Assembly: GCA_003255025.1 (NCBI GenBank)
Contig: QANY01005064.1
Span: forward strand, 496,001 to 560,000
From: Datisca glomerata
Lineage: Eukaryota > Streptophyta > Magnoliopsida > Cucurbitales > Datiscaceae
Length of the DNA: 64,000 nucleotides
Reading direction: 5' to 3'
Shown: piece after piece, positions 46,989 to 57,398 of the stretch
Layout of the letters: every line of letters starts with the position of its first letter
Numbering within the stretch: the stretch's first letter is position 1
Made by a program: the position numbers and the translations under genes
Notes under the pieces: generated by a model
Databases searched by the model: none
Told to the model about the DNA's origin: nothing
Seen by the model: only the letters and a program-made list of their open reading frames with translations

Positions 46989-47218
46989 TGTTTATTCAGA
47001 GAATTGTAAATCTATATATTGAGAGATAATACCTCGTCACATATTAATCTGAAAACTGAGGTTCACAAAGTATTTACATCGGTTCAAAAGAGTTGTCTAT
47101 TGAAGAGTTAACTACTAGTAGCATCTTAACAATATTACCAAAACTAACTCAGTTACTAACCATTCCTCCTCACTTTTCTAGTACTTTCTTGATAGATGAC
47201 TAAGTATTTAAGCTATCA
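46989..47218 (-). repeat. 3' LTR of split copia element
   Basis: Aligns with 56940-57190 (shared ACCAAAACTAACTCAGTTA-type and GATGACT blocks). Both begin TGATAGCTTAA on the minus strand. Confidence 0.8.
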
Positions 47219-47230
47219 TACCCCCTCAAG
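47219..47230 (-). promoter_or_regulatory. Polypurine tract of split copia element
   Basis: The minus strand reads CTTGAGGGGGTA directly before the 3' LTR, the usual place for plus-strand priming. Confidence 0.72.
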
Positions 47231-47677
47231 TGAAAGGGGGATTTAACCATTTGAAGCTTGGACTTAAGATAGTTGAACTTAGATAGACAAGGATTTTGTT
47301 AACATGCCATCAAGCTAATCAATAGAAGGCACGAATTTGACTTGTAACTCTCTTCTTAGAACCTTAGCCCTTATAAAATGAATGTCCAACTCAATGTGTT
47401 CAGTTCTAACATGTAGAATAGGATTAAAAGCCAGGCAAGAGAATTAACATTAACACACCATAAAACAGGAGGATGAGCAAGTTGCAAGGACAGTTCACTC
47501 ATTAGGTTTTGAAACCATTTTATCTTTGTTGCAGCATTTTGCTAGTAATTGACTTTCTGTACTTGATCTAGAGATGGCATGCTGCTTATTTGATGACCAA
47601 CAAAATAATCTTCCCCCATAAAGATCAAATAAGCATTGGTGGATATTCTATCCTTGAAATCTCCAGCCTAGACAGCA

Positions 47678-48700
47678 TCAGAGTATGCTTAAACGGTAAG
47701 AAAACTTGACGGTTTGAGCCTTTGTGATTATTCTTTTAAGATATCTCAAAACTCTCTTGCAAACTTGCCAATGCATAAGAGTAGGATGTTGGAGAAGTTT
47801 ACTTAATATGTTTACTATGAATGCAATATTAGGCCTTGTAATGAAGAGGTATTGTAAAGGACCAATTATGCTTTTGTATAGAATCAAATCACGGCAAGTA
47901 GGAGAGGAGGAAGGCTTCTTAAGTAAATATGTTATAAAGCTTAGTCTGTGCCAGATACGTCCCTTCATCATTTATGTGTACTCCAATCCCCAAGAAGTAA
48001 TTAAGTGCTCTTTAGTCTTTTAATGCAAAAGACTTGTTTAAGTCTGAAACCACTTGTTTAAGAAAAGCATGATTGTTACCGGTCAACAATACACCATCAA
48101 CGTAGACTAGTATAAAAAGCACATCAGAACCCATTCTAAAAATGAACAAAGATGTGTCAGAAACAGATATTGTGAAACCCCAGTGAAGTATAGTATTCCT
48201 CAGTATGTCATAGCAAACCCATAGTGCTGGTTTTAACTCGTAAAAGGCATTTTTTAGTTTACACACATGAGTTAGTTTAGAAGCATCCACAAAGCCCTAT
48301 GGTTGTGACATATAAACTGACTCTTGAAGTTTCCTTCAAGAATCTATTATTCACAGGCCATTGATTGCCCATCCAAAAGAAACTGCTAGATTTAGTATAA
48401 TCGTGGTTGTTGTATATTTGACTACTGGACTAAAAGTCTTAGAGAAGTTTATACCAAGAGTGTGATGAAACCCATTTGCCACCAACCTAGCTTTATACCT
48501 TTGTATGCCCCCATCAGAATTATGTCTCAATTTAAATACCCATTTTTTGAACTACTAAAGACATATCTGAGGTAAGAGGAACTAGTTCTTAAGCATGATT
48601 TTCTATTTAAAGCAGAACACTATAAAACCATAGTTTGTTTCCAATTAGGACCCTGAAGAGCTTGCTTCACTAGTTGTTCTATGGAGGTCAGTGATCTTGG
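47678..48700 (-). pseudogene. Copia RT/RNase H relic
   Basis: The frame 48290-48012 has KLTHVCKLKNAFYELKPA and ILVYVDGVLLTGN, where the second catalytic Asp of YVDD is Gly. The frame 47971-47678 has YKSIIGPLQYLFITRPNIAF and WQVCKRVLRYLK, the RNase H approach. Upstream RT traces reach about 48700. Stops and shifts separate the parts. Confidence 0.8.
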
Positions 48701-48959
48701 TAGGATATGTTTAGTAGCTACATAGGCTTTAGGCTTATAAATTCAATTCTTAGATCTAGTTACCATTTATTGTTTTAACAAGGTGTGAAAATCACTTTGG
48801 TAGGAAGGATTATGGGTAGGTTCTATGGATAGATTAAGATCAGCTACTAAAGAATCTATTATAGATAAAAGTCACAATCGTGATGAGAAATTAGAACAAA
48901 ATTAGTTAAAGACTGTAAAAGATGAATTTTCAAGTTGACTTCCTTGCTCTGAAGATTAG

Positions 48960-50347
48960 ACCTGATTCACTACTTAAAAGTGGGAGTAATAGATGATCGA
49001 CCTGTGACAAGATCCTGTGGGGAATATACTGCATATTCTGAGAATTACGTTTCTATATTACCATTTTGTCTGTGAGTATATGAGGACGGGAAGGCCTAAA
49101 AATAATATTATTTGTTTGTAGGATGGTTGCAAAAGATCAAAACTCACTTCCCAGTCAGATTAAAGAGTTTTGACAGACTTATCAAACCGTTTTTTCACTA
49201 GTGATTTTAACAACAGTGAAAACTTGAAAGGCTTCTGATTTTAGCATAATGTGATAAATCTAGAAAAATTTACTACAGTCATCAAGTAAATATATGTAAT
49301 TCCTAAAATCTTCTCTAGATGGAGTATATGAAGGACCCTACAAATCTGTATAGATGGGTTCTAATGGCTAAGAAGTCACTTTTTGACGAAGAAAAAGGTA
49401 AGGCGTGATTCTTTCCCTTTTGACATGCCATGCAAAATCAGAAGTAAAAGAAGATAGTTTGACATATTCTCATATTAAAAGGCGTTTGATAGTACATCTT
49501 GTGCAAAGTGACCCATTCTTTGATGCCAAACATCAATATCATCAGTTGAGTTCATACTCTTAAGAGAATAGGCAGATAGAGCATTTGTATAAGAAAACAA
49601 AGACTTTGTTAATTTTATTCAACAAAGATTGAGAATTACATCTAGTTGTGTCTGTAGATATAGGATGAACATTTACAGCAGACTTATTACATGAAGAAGA
49701 ACAAGATGTTTTTTACACTAGAATTATAGACTAAATAACACACTTAAAGGCAGTAGCAGTAAACTTTCTTCCATCGTAATGAAACAGCAGGTAAAGCCAA
49801 TCTTTTAGTATCCTTTTAAGCAGTATTGATCTCAATGATTTATCCTTCATAAAGGAGGCATTAGAATGAAATTAAATTTAAATATCATTATCATGTGTGT
49901 TAGTTTAGAAACACTCACTAAGTTTTTCTTGATTTCAAGAACTCTAAGAATAGATTCTAAGTTTGATGGTTCAGATTTAGAAGGTAAGAATGTAGAATTA
50001 ATGTGAGTTATGATTAAAGCACTACTATTTCCCACAGCATGCTTTTCATTCTCAGTGTATTCTTAAGACAGGTTTAAGTTTTAAAGTTCAGCAGTTACAT
50101 GATTTGTAGCAGTTGAATATGCATACCAACACATACCATATCCTTGTTTTGATATGGCAACGCAAGCTGCATGAGATGTTGTAAATGCACTAAGATAAGG
50201 AATTTTGTGCACCATAAGTATTTTGTTATGGATTTCCTTGGTATCTTTTCTTATATCTATGATAGCATACAGTTGTATGCCCAATCTTGCCCCAAACCTA
50301 TCAGACAACCCAATTTCCTCTACCAAATCTACCTCATCTTCTTCCAT
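48960..50347 (-). pseudogene. Copia protease/integrase relic
   Basis: The frame 50347-50081 covers the end of gag and the protease start, reading YAYSTATNHVTAEL where Asp-Ser/Thr-Gly-Ala is expected. The frame 50035-49847 continues with LEIKKNLVSVSKL, a protease/pre-integrase signature. Integrase traces follow to about 48960 without an intact catalytic set. Confidence 0.72.
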
Positions 50348-50989
50348 TCATCATTCATCTGTTGCCCCTTGAAACTGTGAAGAACCATTACCACTTCTTT
50401 CACCATTCATGTTAGCATTGTACAGTAAAAAACACTAGAATTCTTTTTTTTTATCAAGACATTTGATTCTGAATAATAATAAATAATTTATTCTTATATT
50501 TTGTGAGACATTCTTATAAAATGTCATAAGCATAATAGTACTTGGTTTATGAGTTCTATGAAGTTTAACTTATGTAAACAAGTATTTAACCAAGAGTTCT
50601 TTTTCAATTGAAAAATATTCATTTTGTGCGACATTGTGACTGACTTAGCATGGTTTTCGGGTCATATTCTGAAATGTAATTTTATTACTTGGTTGGCTTG
50701 TCGGAACAGGTTGACGAAGGCTTGTGCGCATGCATGGAACCCTAACGTGAATACTCACTAGTACAAATACTATTTTTAACGACATGGAAAACCCATCGTA
50801 AAAGATAATTAAGGACGGTTACTCACCCGTCGTCAAAAAGAGTGTCGTGAAAAATCATCTACTTTTTACGACGGTGGGTTAATGAAGTGACGTTATAAAT
50901 TGTCACTACTGTCGTAAGAGTTTCTTTTTAATGACGCTTTATGGAATAATTGTCGTTAAATATATTTATTTTTTTAAATAGCTGGAGAA

Positions 50990-51339
50990 GCTTGAGAATC
51001 CCAGCACCAAGTAGAAACCCCTCTTGTTTGAAGCGTAACAACTGAGACCATAGTCTACCGCTTGCCTAGATCGATCTAGGCCTGCGCATTCCTCATATCA
51101 ATCTTCTCACCAGCACCTCCAGTAAGGTTTACAATAGCATCCTGAACAAAGCCTCCTTCTAAGACTCCATAAGAACCATGCAATTTTGCATATGCCTTCT
51201 CTAATAGGGAAACCCAGAGCTCATTACTTTTCCTACTAGTAGCAAACACAGGTTTCCTAGGAGATTCAAATGAAAGCCAATAATTAACCATAACAGGAAC
51301 CCACTTACCTAAAGAGATGAGGAGCCAAGCACACAACAA
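50990..51339 (-). pseudogene. DEK1: Captured fragment of DEK1 (phytocalpain protease core)
   Basis: The minus strand encodes FATSRKSNELWVSLLEKAYA, KLHGSYGVLEGGFVQDA and TGGAGEKIDMR, a close match to the calpain-type protease core of plant DEFECTIVE KERNEL 1. A putative intron acceptor (TTTAG) precedes it at about 51318. After AQA a TAG replaces a codon. A one-base shift then leads to SGRLWSQLLRFKQEGFLLGA, also DEK1, ending near 51000. The piece lies between the catalytic Cys and His of the domain, so it has neither. DEK1 is a membrane protein of plant epidermal development. This copy is inactive and was taken up as genomic DNA, judged by the intron border. Confidence 0.85.
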
Positions 51340-54050
51340 TTAACATATAAATCATGAAATAACAAAAGGAAGATATCCAGATTAATACGTCAGGAAGCTA
51401 AAATATTAATAAACAGTAAAGCAATGTTGAGTCAGAATGATTTCACAAGGATTAACTGTTTAAATTTTAATCAGGATACCACAATTTAGTAAAAATATGC
51501 ATTAAGAAAATCTATGATTAATGTCCATCATAGATTGACATATAAAATAAAAATAAACATTTTTAAGCATATAATATGTAAGATTTAATGAGATAATCTC
51601 TTATCCCACTTGCAAGAAATTCAATATTCAATTGAAATTGTGTTCTTAAACAAATTGTGCTGAGGTATGAACCAAGTAACATGTGCAAAAGGATGAATTT
51701 CTATGTTTATTTTCCAAGATGGAACAGTGGTGAAATACAATTGAGTTGAAAGGTACCTCAAAAGAGCACTGCAACCCCTGAAATTATAATTGTTTATAAT
51801 CATGCACACATTTTATTAAACTAAGGCCAAACAAAATCCCCTCGAAACTACAATTGCTTATAGTTAAAATAGCTTAATAGTTGTTCAAAAGCTGGCTTAA
51901 AATCACTAAGGATGTTGATACCTTGCACTGAAAAAGTGAATGTAAAACGCTTAAATTACTATCAGCCACATAAAATGAGCAAATAGCATATAGATTAAAG
52001 AACTAAGATGGAACACTGAAATCCAATCCCTTCTTTCCCGACATTATTATCTATGCTACATAGTAAGGTTGTTTTGATAGCAATCACATCAATTCAAACT
52101 TCTTGTACAGTAGTAACAGAAAAGAAATATTATTTAAAGAACATCCAAAACCAAATAAATATAAATTCAAAGAGACATGAGAAGAAAATAAATCAATACA
52201 GTAACTTCTTTTATCTTATATTGGTCTCTTTTACTCAAAACTTTGAAGTTTACAGTCTCATATATGGCCATGAACTTAACCAAGTAAAATAAATGAACTC
52301 GTTCACGCTTGAAGAGACAAGCAACCCAAAACCTATTAACAGGCACCAACAATAAAAAAATTGAATGTCTGAATCATCACTAACGTAGAAAGAGTACCTA
52401 ACATCAAAGACTCCTTTAAGTTTAGACTAATCAAATGTCTTTGAAAATATGTATTTGGTTGTCTTTGATGTCAAATCAACCAAAATTGTAAAAGAACTCA
52501 AAGGACGCAACCACATTGGATTGAAGGCTTAAACAAATCAACCAATGGTTAAACATAAAGAAAGGAATCATAATTCTAAGATACCTCACTGAGAGAAATA
52601 GTAATTCTAAGATAACTTCACTGTCACAAGAATATCACTTGATAAATTATATATGTCAATCTTAACTTTTTCTAGGCAATATCAACAGTTCAAGTCCTTA
52701 TAAGAAGATATTATCGAATCACACAAAGTAGCTTATCTAAGCACCATATTATTTGACCTATCTTGCCCATAATGAGAACCTCTTCGGGAGGGGCAGGAGA
52801 AGACTAGGAAAAAAGAAGAAGCACCCAAAGTTCGACTAAGAAGCATGTTGAGAATTAAGAATGATTCAAAAGAGAATGTGCTTCACCTGACAAAAAAGAT
52901 GGTAGCTTTTGATCTTATCTTTCCTAAACTTTAGCTAGACTTTCTCCATGTCCCAGCAAAAGGAGGCTGAATAGAAAAATAAACTATAGTATAAATCAAC
53001 AAATAAAAATTTTGGTAGCTTGATATTATCTTTCACAATCTTTAGCTAGACTTTGTCCCTGTCCCAGCAAAAGTAGCTTGAATAGAAGTATAAATCAATT
53101 GGTATCCCAGACCGTTCTTCAATATCACCATATTTAAGTCACTGATTCCAATTTTTGATCCTAAGTAAGTAACTCCTAATACCTAAGAAAAATTACCAAA
53201 CATAGTTAGGTAAGAGTATAATAAAATCTAAATATATAAACAATGTTAGGTAAGAATATACATGGCAGAAATGAAAACTTCAAGTCACAAGACTAACCAG
53301 CATGCAATAGAGACTACTAAAGAGACTAATCAGTGTAAAACTGCCAACTAATGCACAATAGAGACGAACCAGCATCCCAACAGCAACAATCATACAACTG
53401 GATATCAAAATCCAAATTTTTTAATCTGGAATTCCTCTTCCACACTTTAATAATGCCAGTAAGGAAAGCCAATGATCCCAAAATTTGAAACTAGAACTTT
53501 GAGAGCTCTCCAGATTCTCTACTAAGTTTTAAAACCTTCAGTCCAGCCTCATTCTTTCTTGGCTTTCTTCAACCCTTTATAAAACAAAAGTAGATTGTTA
53601 CCTATCACAGCCTCCACATAAGGCAGTTAAAACACTTAGCAGCTCCCAACGTAAAACATGCGTACAATTTCAGTTTCAAGAATATAAAATGTTAAACCTT
53701 ACAAGGTTTGTTCAATGCTCAGAATCAATAAATAAGAAGGCCAACACAAAACTGAATAACTTACTTACCACTCATGATGAAGCAGACGAATTCAGAGACT
53801 CATTCTTGAACGATCTCCTTAGTATCATTGGCAATTCAAAAACATATTGTGGATTTCACTACAGACATGCGAGTCCTAACACTAAACCAAAACTTAGAGA
53901 GAGAGAGAGAGGGGTGAACCTTTGAGGTGAGACTGCAGATATGAGGTTGGGGATGAAGAAGAGCCTGGGGCACGGGGTCTGGAGAAATGAATGAAATGGA
54001 AAGATTGCGGGAGTGAAAGTAAAGTACTTGAGTCTCATCATGTTTAGTAA
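51340..54050. other. Interior of CACTA element, no gene recognised
   Basis: About 2.7 kb of AT-rich DNA between the DEK1 piece and the right subterminal repeats. Frames such as 53689-53925 show no family resemblance. Two related segments lie near 52900-52960 and 53020-53080 (shared TTTAGCTAGACTTT and TCCCAGCAAAAG), a small internal duplication. Confidence 0.5.
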
Positions 54051-54830
54051 AGACTCACTTACGATGGGTTCTCAAGACCCCATTGTATTATTCTTATTAA
54101 AGAATAAACGACAGGGTCTGGAGACCCCATCATGTTTGACTTACAACGGGATCGCCAGACCCCATCATTTTTTTCATTAGTTTAGTACAAAACGACGGGG
54201 TCATTAGACTCCCATCGTCTTAGTTACGACGGGGCTTCTAAGCCCCATCGTTTTTGTCTTTTCATATTGTGAAAAATGACGGGGTCTTAGTGTCCCGTCA
54301 TAACTCCTTTTTAATGTCTGTCGTCGAAGAACGAAATTGCAATAGTGACTGCTTTTGTTTTTTGTATTGGGGGTATCAAAACTGTAGACCATATGTTTCT
54401 TCATTACCTAATTACTCAATCGTTATTGTTCTATTTATTGATAAAATGCAATACTCCTTGTAGCTGCTCTTCTTGGGACTCTTTGCTAGTTTGGCTAGTG
54501 CAGATAAGGAAATCAGACATGTATTATTAGTTGAGTTCTAAGCTTATTTTTCGATCTTCGTTTATTGTATCTGGATTGAGAGAAATATGAGGGTTTTTAC
54601 TGGTAAAATTATGGATGTTTCTATCCTCTCTAGGAAAATCTCTAATATGGTCCTAGATAGATTATATTTTCTTAATAGAGATAAGAATCTTCACTTTGAT
54701 GATTCTCTCATAATTTGGTCGTAAATTGTTCTTTTAATTTGCTTTGTTTGTTCTCTTCTCTTGTCCTGGGGTATGCTCGTTGTATTCGTGTAAATTTTTT
54801 GGTTAATATATTTACCCTTTTGACAAAAAA

Positions 54831-56090
54831 AATATGTATTTTCCACATTCTATAGAAGTTGAGTTCTAAAAAAATATGTAGTACATTAGCTCTATAATGT
54901 AGAGTGGCTTATCTTGATCACTAGGTAGAGTATTTGGTTCATGTACTAGTACATTTAGAATGCATTGAATGAGTTTATTATTCAACAAAAGTACTATCTT
55001 TAGAAAATTATAACTCATTGTTATTATATTATGAGTGCTCTTAATCTTGAGAGAGTTGTGAACTTATATTTACTGGTTCAGTTATTTTTATCTTCTATGA
55101 GTCAATATGTATGTAGGTTGGATGACTAGGTTGTTAGATAGTGTGAGCATGTATAGATTCTCAATAGTAGAATTCATAGACACTTTTAAGTAAGTGACTT
55201 AGTCTCTCTAATGGTTTAGTTAAAAATTTGATGATTTTACTTGAGATATCAAGTATGAAAATTATCATAGTTGATCAGTAGAACATGATTTGAAACTCGT
55301 GGAACAAGATGTGTATATATTAGTTAGATAATATTTTATATAATTGTACACAGTGATATGTTATAGAGGGGCAATACATAATGAATAATTGATCGAGGAT
55401 GATGGGAGCTCAATTACAATTATATAGTGGAATTAATTATAATTCATAATTAATGAGTCCAATCATGGGTTTAGTCAATAGAGTTTATTAATTATTTAGC
55501 TATGAGTATTTTTATCTTTATGATCTCCGAGCTAGCCTATTAGTTATAATTACTTTCGTAAAGGTAATAAATAGGTATAGCATGGATACCTAGTAGTCAA
55601 CCAAGTCAATCTTAATTTTAGTGATGAAACTTGTAACTAAAATTAATTTAATTAGTCTTAGTTAAGAAATAATTTTCAAATAAGCCTGGTGGTTGGATTT
55701 CACTATAAATATGGGGTTTCTCTCAAAGATTAGGTGTAAGTTATCTGGCATTCTTAGTGAGAGAAGAAAAACTCAATGGAGTCTAATTTCTTCCTAGCTA
55801 AAAATTAGAGTGGGAAGGAAAATTAGATTTTTTTCCTTCCAAGTGTCTACATACATGTAATCAGTTGATGACCCGAGGAATCGTGAGGTATCAATTCACT
55901 ATGGTTCATGAAAATTCATAGCGGTCGACTGCGGCTTGCGGTGGCAGACGGCAACGTGGAGGTGGTGGATCCTCACGGGTGTCACGCTTTTGTTTGTAGA
56001 ACAAGGACATGGTTCGCTTGTAGATTGAGGATCAGAGTGTGCACAAAAAGCTTCTATTTTGTGTTCACACATCAGAGGTTAATTTTATAT
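54831..56090 (+). repeat. LTR-like sequence with TATA box, probable solo LTR or fragment
   Basis: About 1.2 kb of AT-rich sequence without frames. TATAAAT at 55704-55710 is followed by a leader-like stretch, giving the look of a plant LTR promoter region on the plus strand. It ends where copia gag (minus) begins near 56090. No target duplication or LTR partner was found, so the call is weak. Confidence 0.4.
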
Positions 56091-56900
56091 TCGTTCTAAC
56101 ATAGTCAGATTATTTAATTGGATTTTAAGATTGAGACATTTTTTTACTACACCAATCCCTTTTGTCTTCATGTCCTCCATTAAAATTCCTTTTTTTCGCT
56201 CGTCAAACTGATCAGACACAATATTCATACACATCTTAAGATTTGATTCAGTTTCAGACAGCTGTTTTTCTAACCTACTTTCAAGGCACATCAATAAAGC
56301 TTGCACCTCCCCCATTGCAAGGTCTTTACTTCTTGAAGTTACACACTATAACATCGTCATATTCATGAGCCAATCAAGTTTGGGATGTATAATCCCATTT
56401 CTCGTTCACTAACTGCATGTCCAATTGTTGCAAGCCTATCTCGGATCCTTCTTTGTTTTTCACAAAACTCAGCGATTGACATATTACCTTTCTTGTTATT
56501 TTCAGAGAATTTCTCAACTGCGTCAGCTTCGTTTTGACTGACCAGCAAAGTTTCTTTCTAGAGAGTATCACACTTCTACCGAGGAGTTTTATTGAGTTGT
56601 CGACCCTAAAACTCATTCTGTCATTGATGCTCTTAATCAACTTAATCTTTCTTGATCCACATTCTGTACTCAAGATTAATACTAACGTATCCCAGCATCT
56701 TTACAGATATCTTTGACAGGTCAAAAGCTATATCTTCAAGATTATGACCTATTAATGTCAGAATCACCTAAGACTTCCATATCACATTGTTGTTCCTGTC
56801 AAGCTTCATAGTGAGGAAGCTAGTAATGAATTCGAGAGAGCATTGGATGAATTCACAGGAACTGTGTTATTTGTAGCATTTCCAACTTCAGTATTTGTGA
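56090..56900 (-). pseudogene. gag: Copia Gag relic of the split element
   Basis: Minus-strand frames 56673-56374, 56548-56363 and 56315-56085 carry pieces of copia gag (AEFCEKQRRIRDRLATIG, then EVQALLMCLESRLEKQ). They lie in different frames, with stops. It starts soon after the primer site and breaks at about 56090 where inserted DNA begins. The rest of gag resumes near 50440. Confidence 0.72.
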
Positions 56901-56926
56901 TGTTTGTACGTGTCGTGTGTTCTTTA

Positions 56927-56939
56927 GGCTCTGATACCA
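56927..56939 (-). promoter_or_regulatory. Primer-binding site of split copia element
   Basis: The minus strand reads TGGTATCAGAGCC, a perfect complement of the initiator tRNA-Met 3' end, directly after the LTR. Confidence 0.85.
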
Positions 56940-57190
56940 TGAAAAACTATATATTGGGATAAATTGCAAATCTGTGTCTTGAGAGCAAATACCTCAGCAT
57001 AGAATAATCTAAAAAGTGAGGTTAATAAAAGTATTTATATCAGTACAAAAGCGTTGTTGAAGAGTTAGTTACTAACAGCTCCTTAACAATATTAGTAAAA
57101 CTAACTCAGTTATCAACCGCTCCTCGTCACTCTTCTTATACAATCTCTTCTTATACAATCTTGATGGATGACTGAGTGATTAAGCTATCA
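56940..57190 (-). repeat. 5' LTR of split copia element
   Basis: The minus strand starts TGATAGCTTAATCAC and ends TTTTTCA next to the primer site. It aligns with 46989-47218 at moderate identity. Confidence 0.82.
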
Positions 57191-57389
57191 TATAGCCACG
57201 ATGAGTCTGACTCTGATGAGATGAAGTTCACATTTGAGAAAGCTATAGTGAAAAGACATAATATTTCCATTGTATATGAACATTTGATATATGCATGCTT
57301 TCAGCAAACAATGTTGTTTCACAAACAATGTATTCACCCAAATAATAGGTACAGGGCATTCTAGACGTGTCCGTGAATTAGGATTAGAG
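57191..57389 (+). other. Short coding-like stretch flanking the hAT element
   Basis: Frame 57176-57364 (SHDESDSDEMKFTFEKA) is acidic then basic. It and the fragment after the hAT insertion could belong to one disrupted sequence, because hAT inserted between them. No family recognised. Confidence 0.3.
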
Positions 57390-57398
57390 TCCACCCCA

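Larger units (their letters stand above)
50756..54347. mobile_element. CACTA transposon, non-autonomous, carrying a DEK1 fragment
   Basis: It starts CACTAGTACAAA and ends TTGCAATAGTG, with the 3-mer ACT on both sides (50753-50755 and 54348-54350), the target-duplication size of CACTA elements. Both ends carry many subterminal repeats built on ACGACGGGG and related motifs (50780-50960 and 54050-54310), where transposase would bind. No transposase is seen in the 3,592 bp. A piece of the host gene DEK1 lies at 50990-51339 on the minus strand. The rest (51340-53900) is AT-rich and may hold captured introns. A (GA)n run is near 53900. Confidence 0.88.
50640..54830 (+). mobile_element. LINE 3' fragment (zf-RVT end), split by a CACTA element
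   Basis: 50650-50755 and 54351-54800 together read as the C-terminal zinc-binding end of an L1-type LINE reverse-transcriptase protein (left part WLACRNRLTKACAHAW, right part CIGGIKTVDHMFLHY). When the CACTA insert and one copy of its ACT duplication are left out, the frame passes from one part to the other without a shift. The right part runs into an A-rich tail near 54820. The 5' part with endonuclease and RT is absent, as usual for truncated LINEs. Confidence 0.7.
46989..57190 (-). mobile_element. Ty1/copia element, minus strand, split by nested insertions
   Basis: Minus strand, right to left: 5' LTR (57190-56940), primer site TGGTATCAGAGCC (56939-56927), gag (about 56900-56090), then inserted DNA (about 50440-56090), then protease (50347-49850), integrase (about 49700-48960), RT (about 48700-47980), RNase H (47971-47678), polypurine tract (47230-47219) and 3' LTR (47218-46989). 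Without the insert it is about 4.5 kb, a normal copia length. All frames are broken. The copia derivative at 45100-46985 touches its 3' LTR. Confidence 0.82.

Noticed and set aside
53689..53925. Frame of 78 codons inside the CACTA element as a captured gene
   Set aside because: It ends in a (GA)n-derived run and resembles no known family; a captured intron or untranslated piece is as likely.
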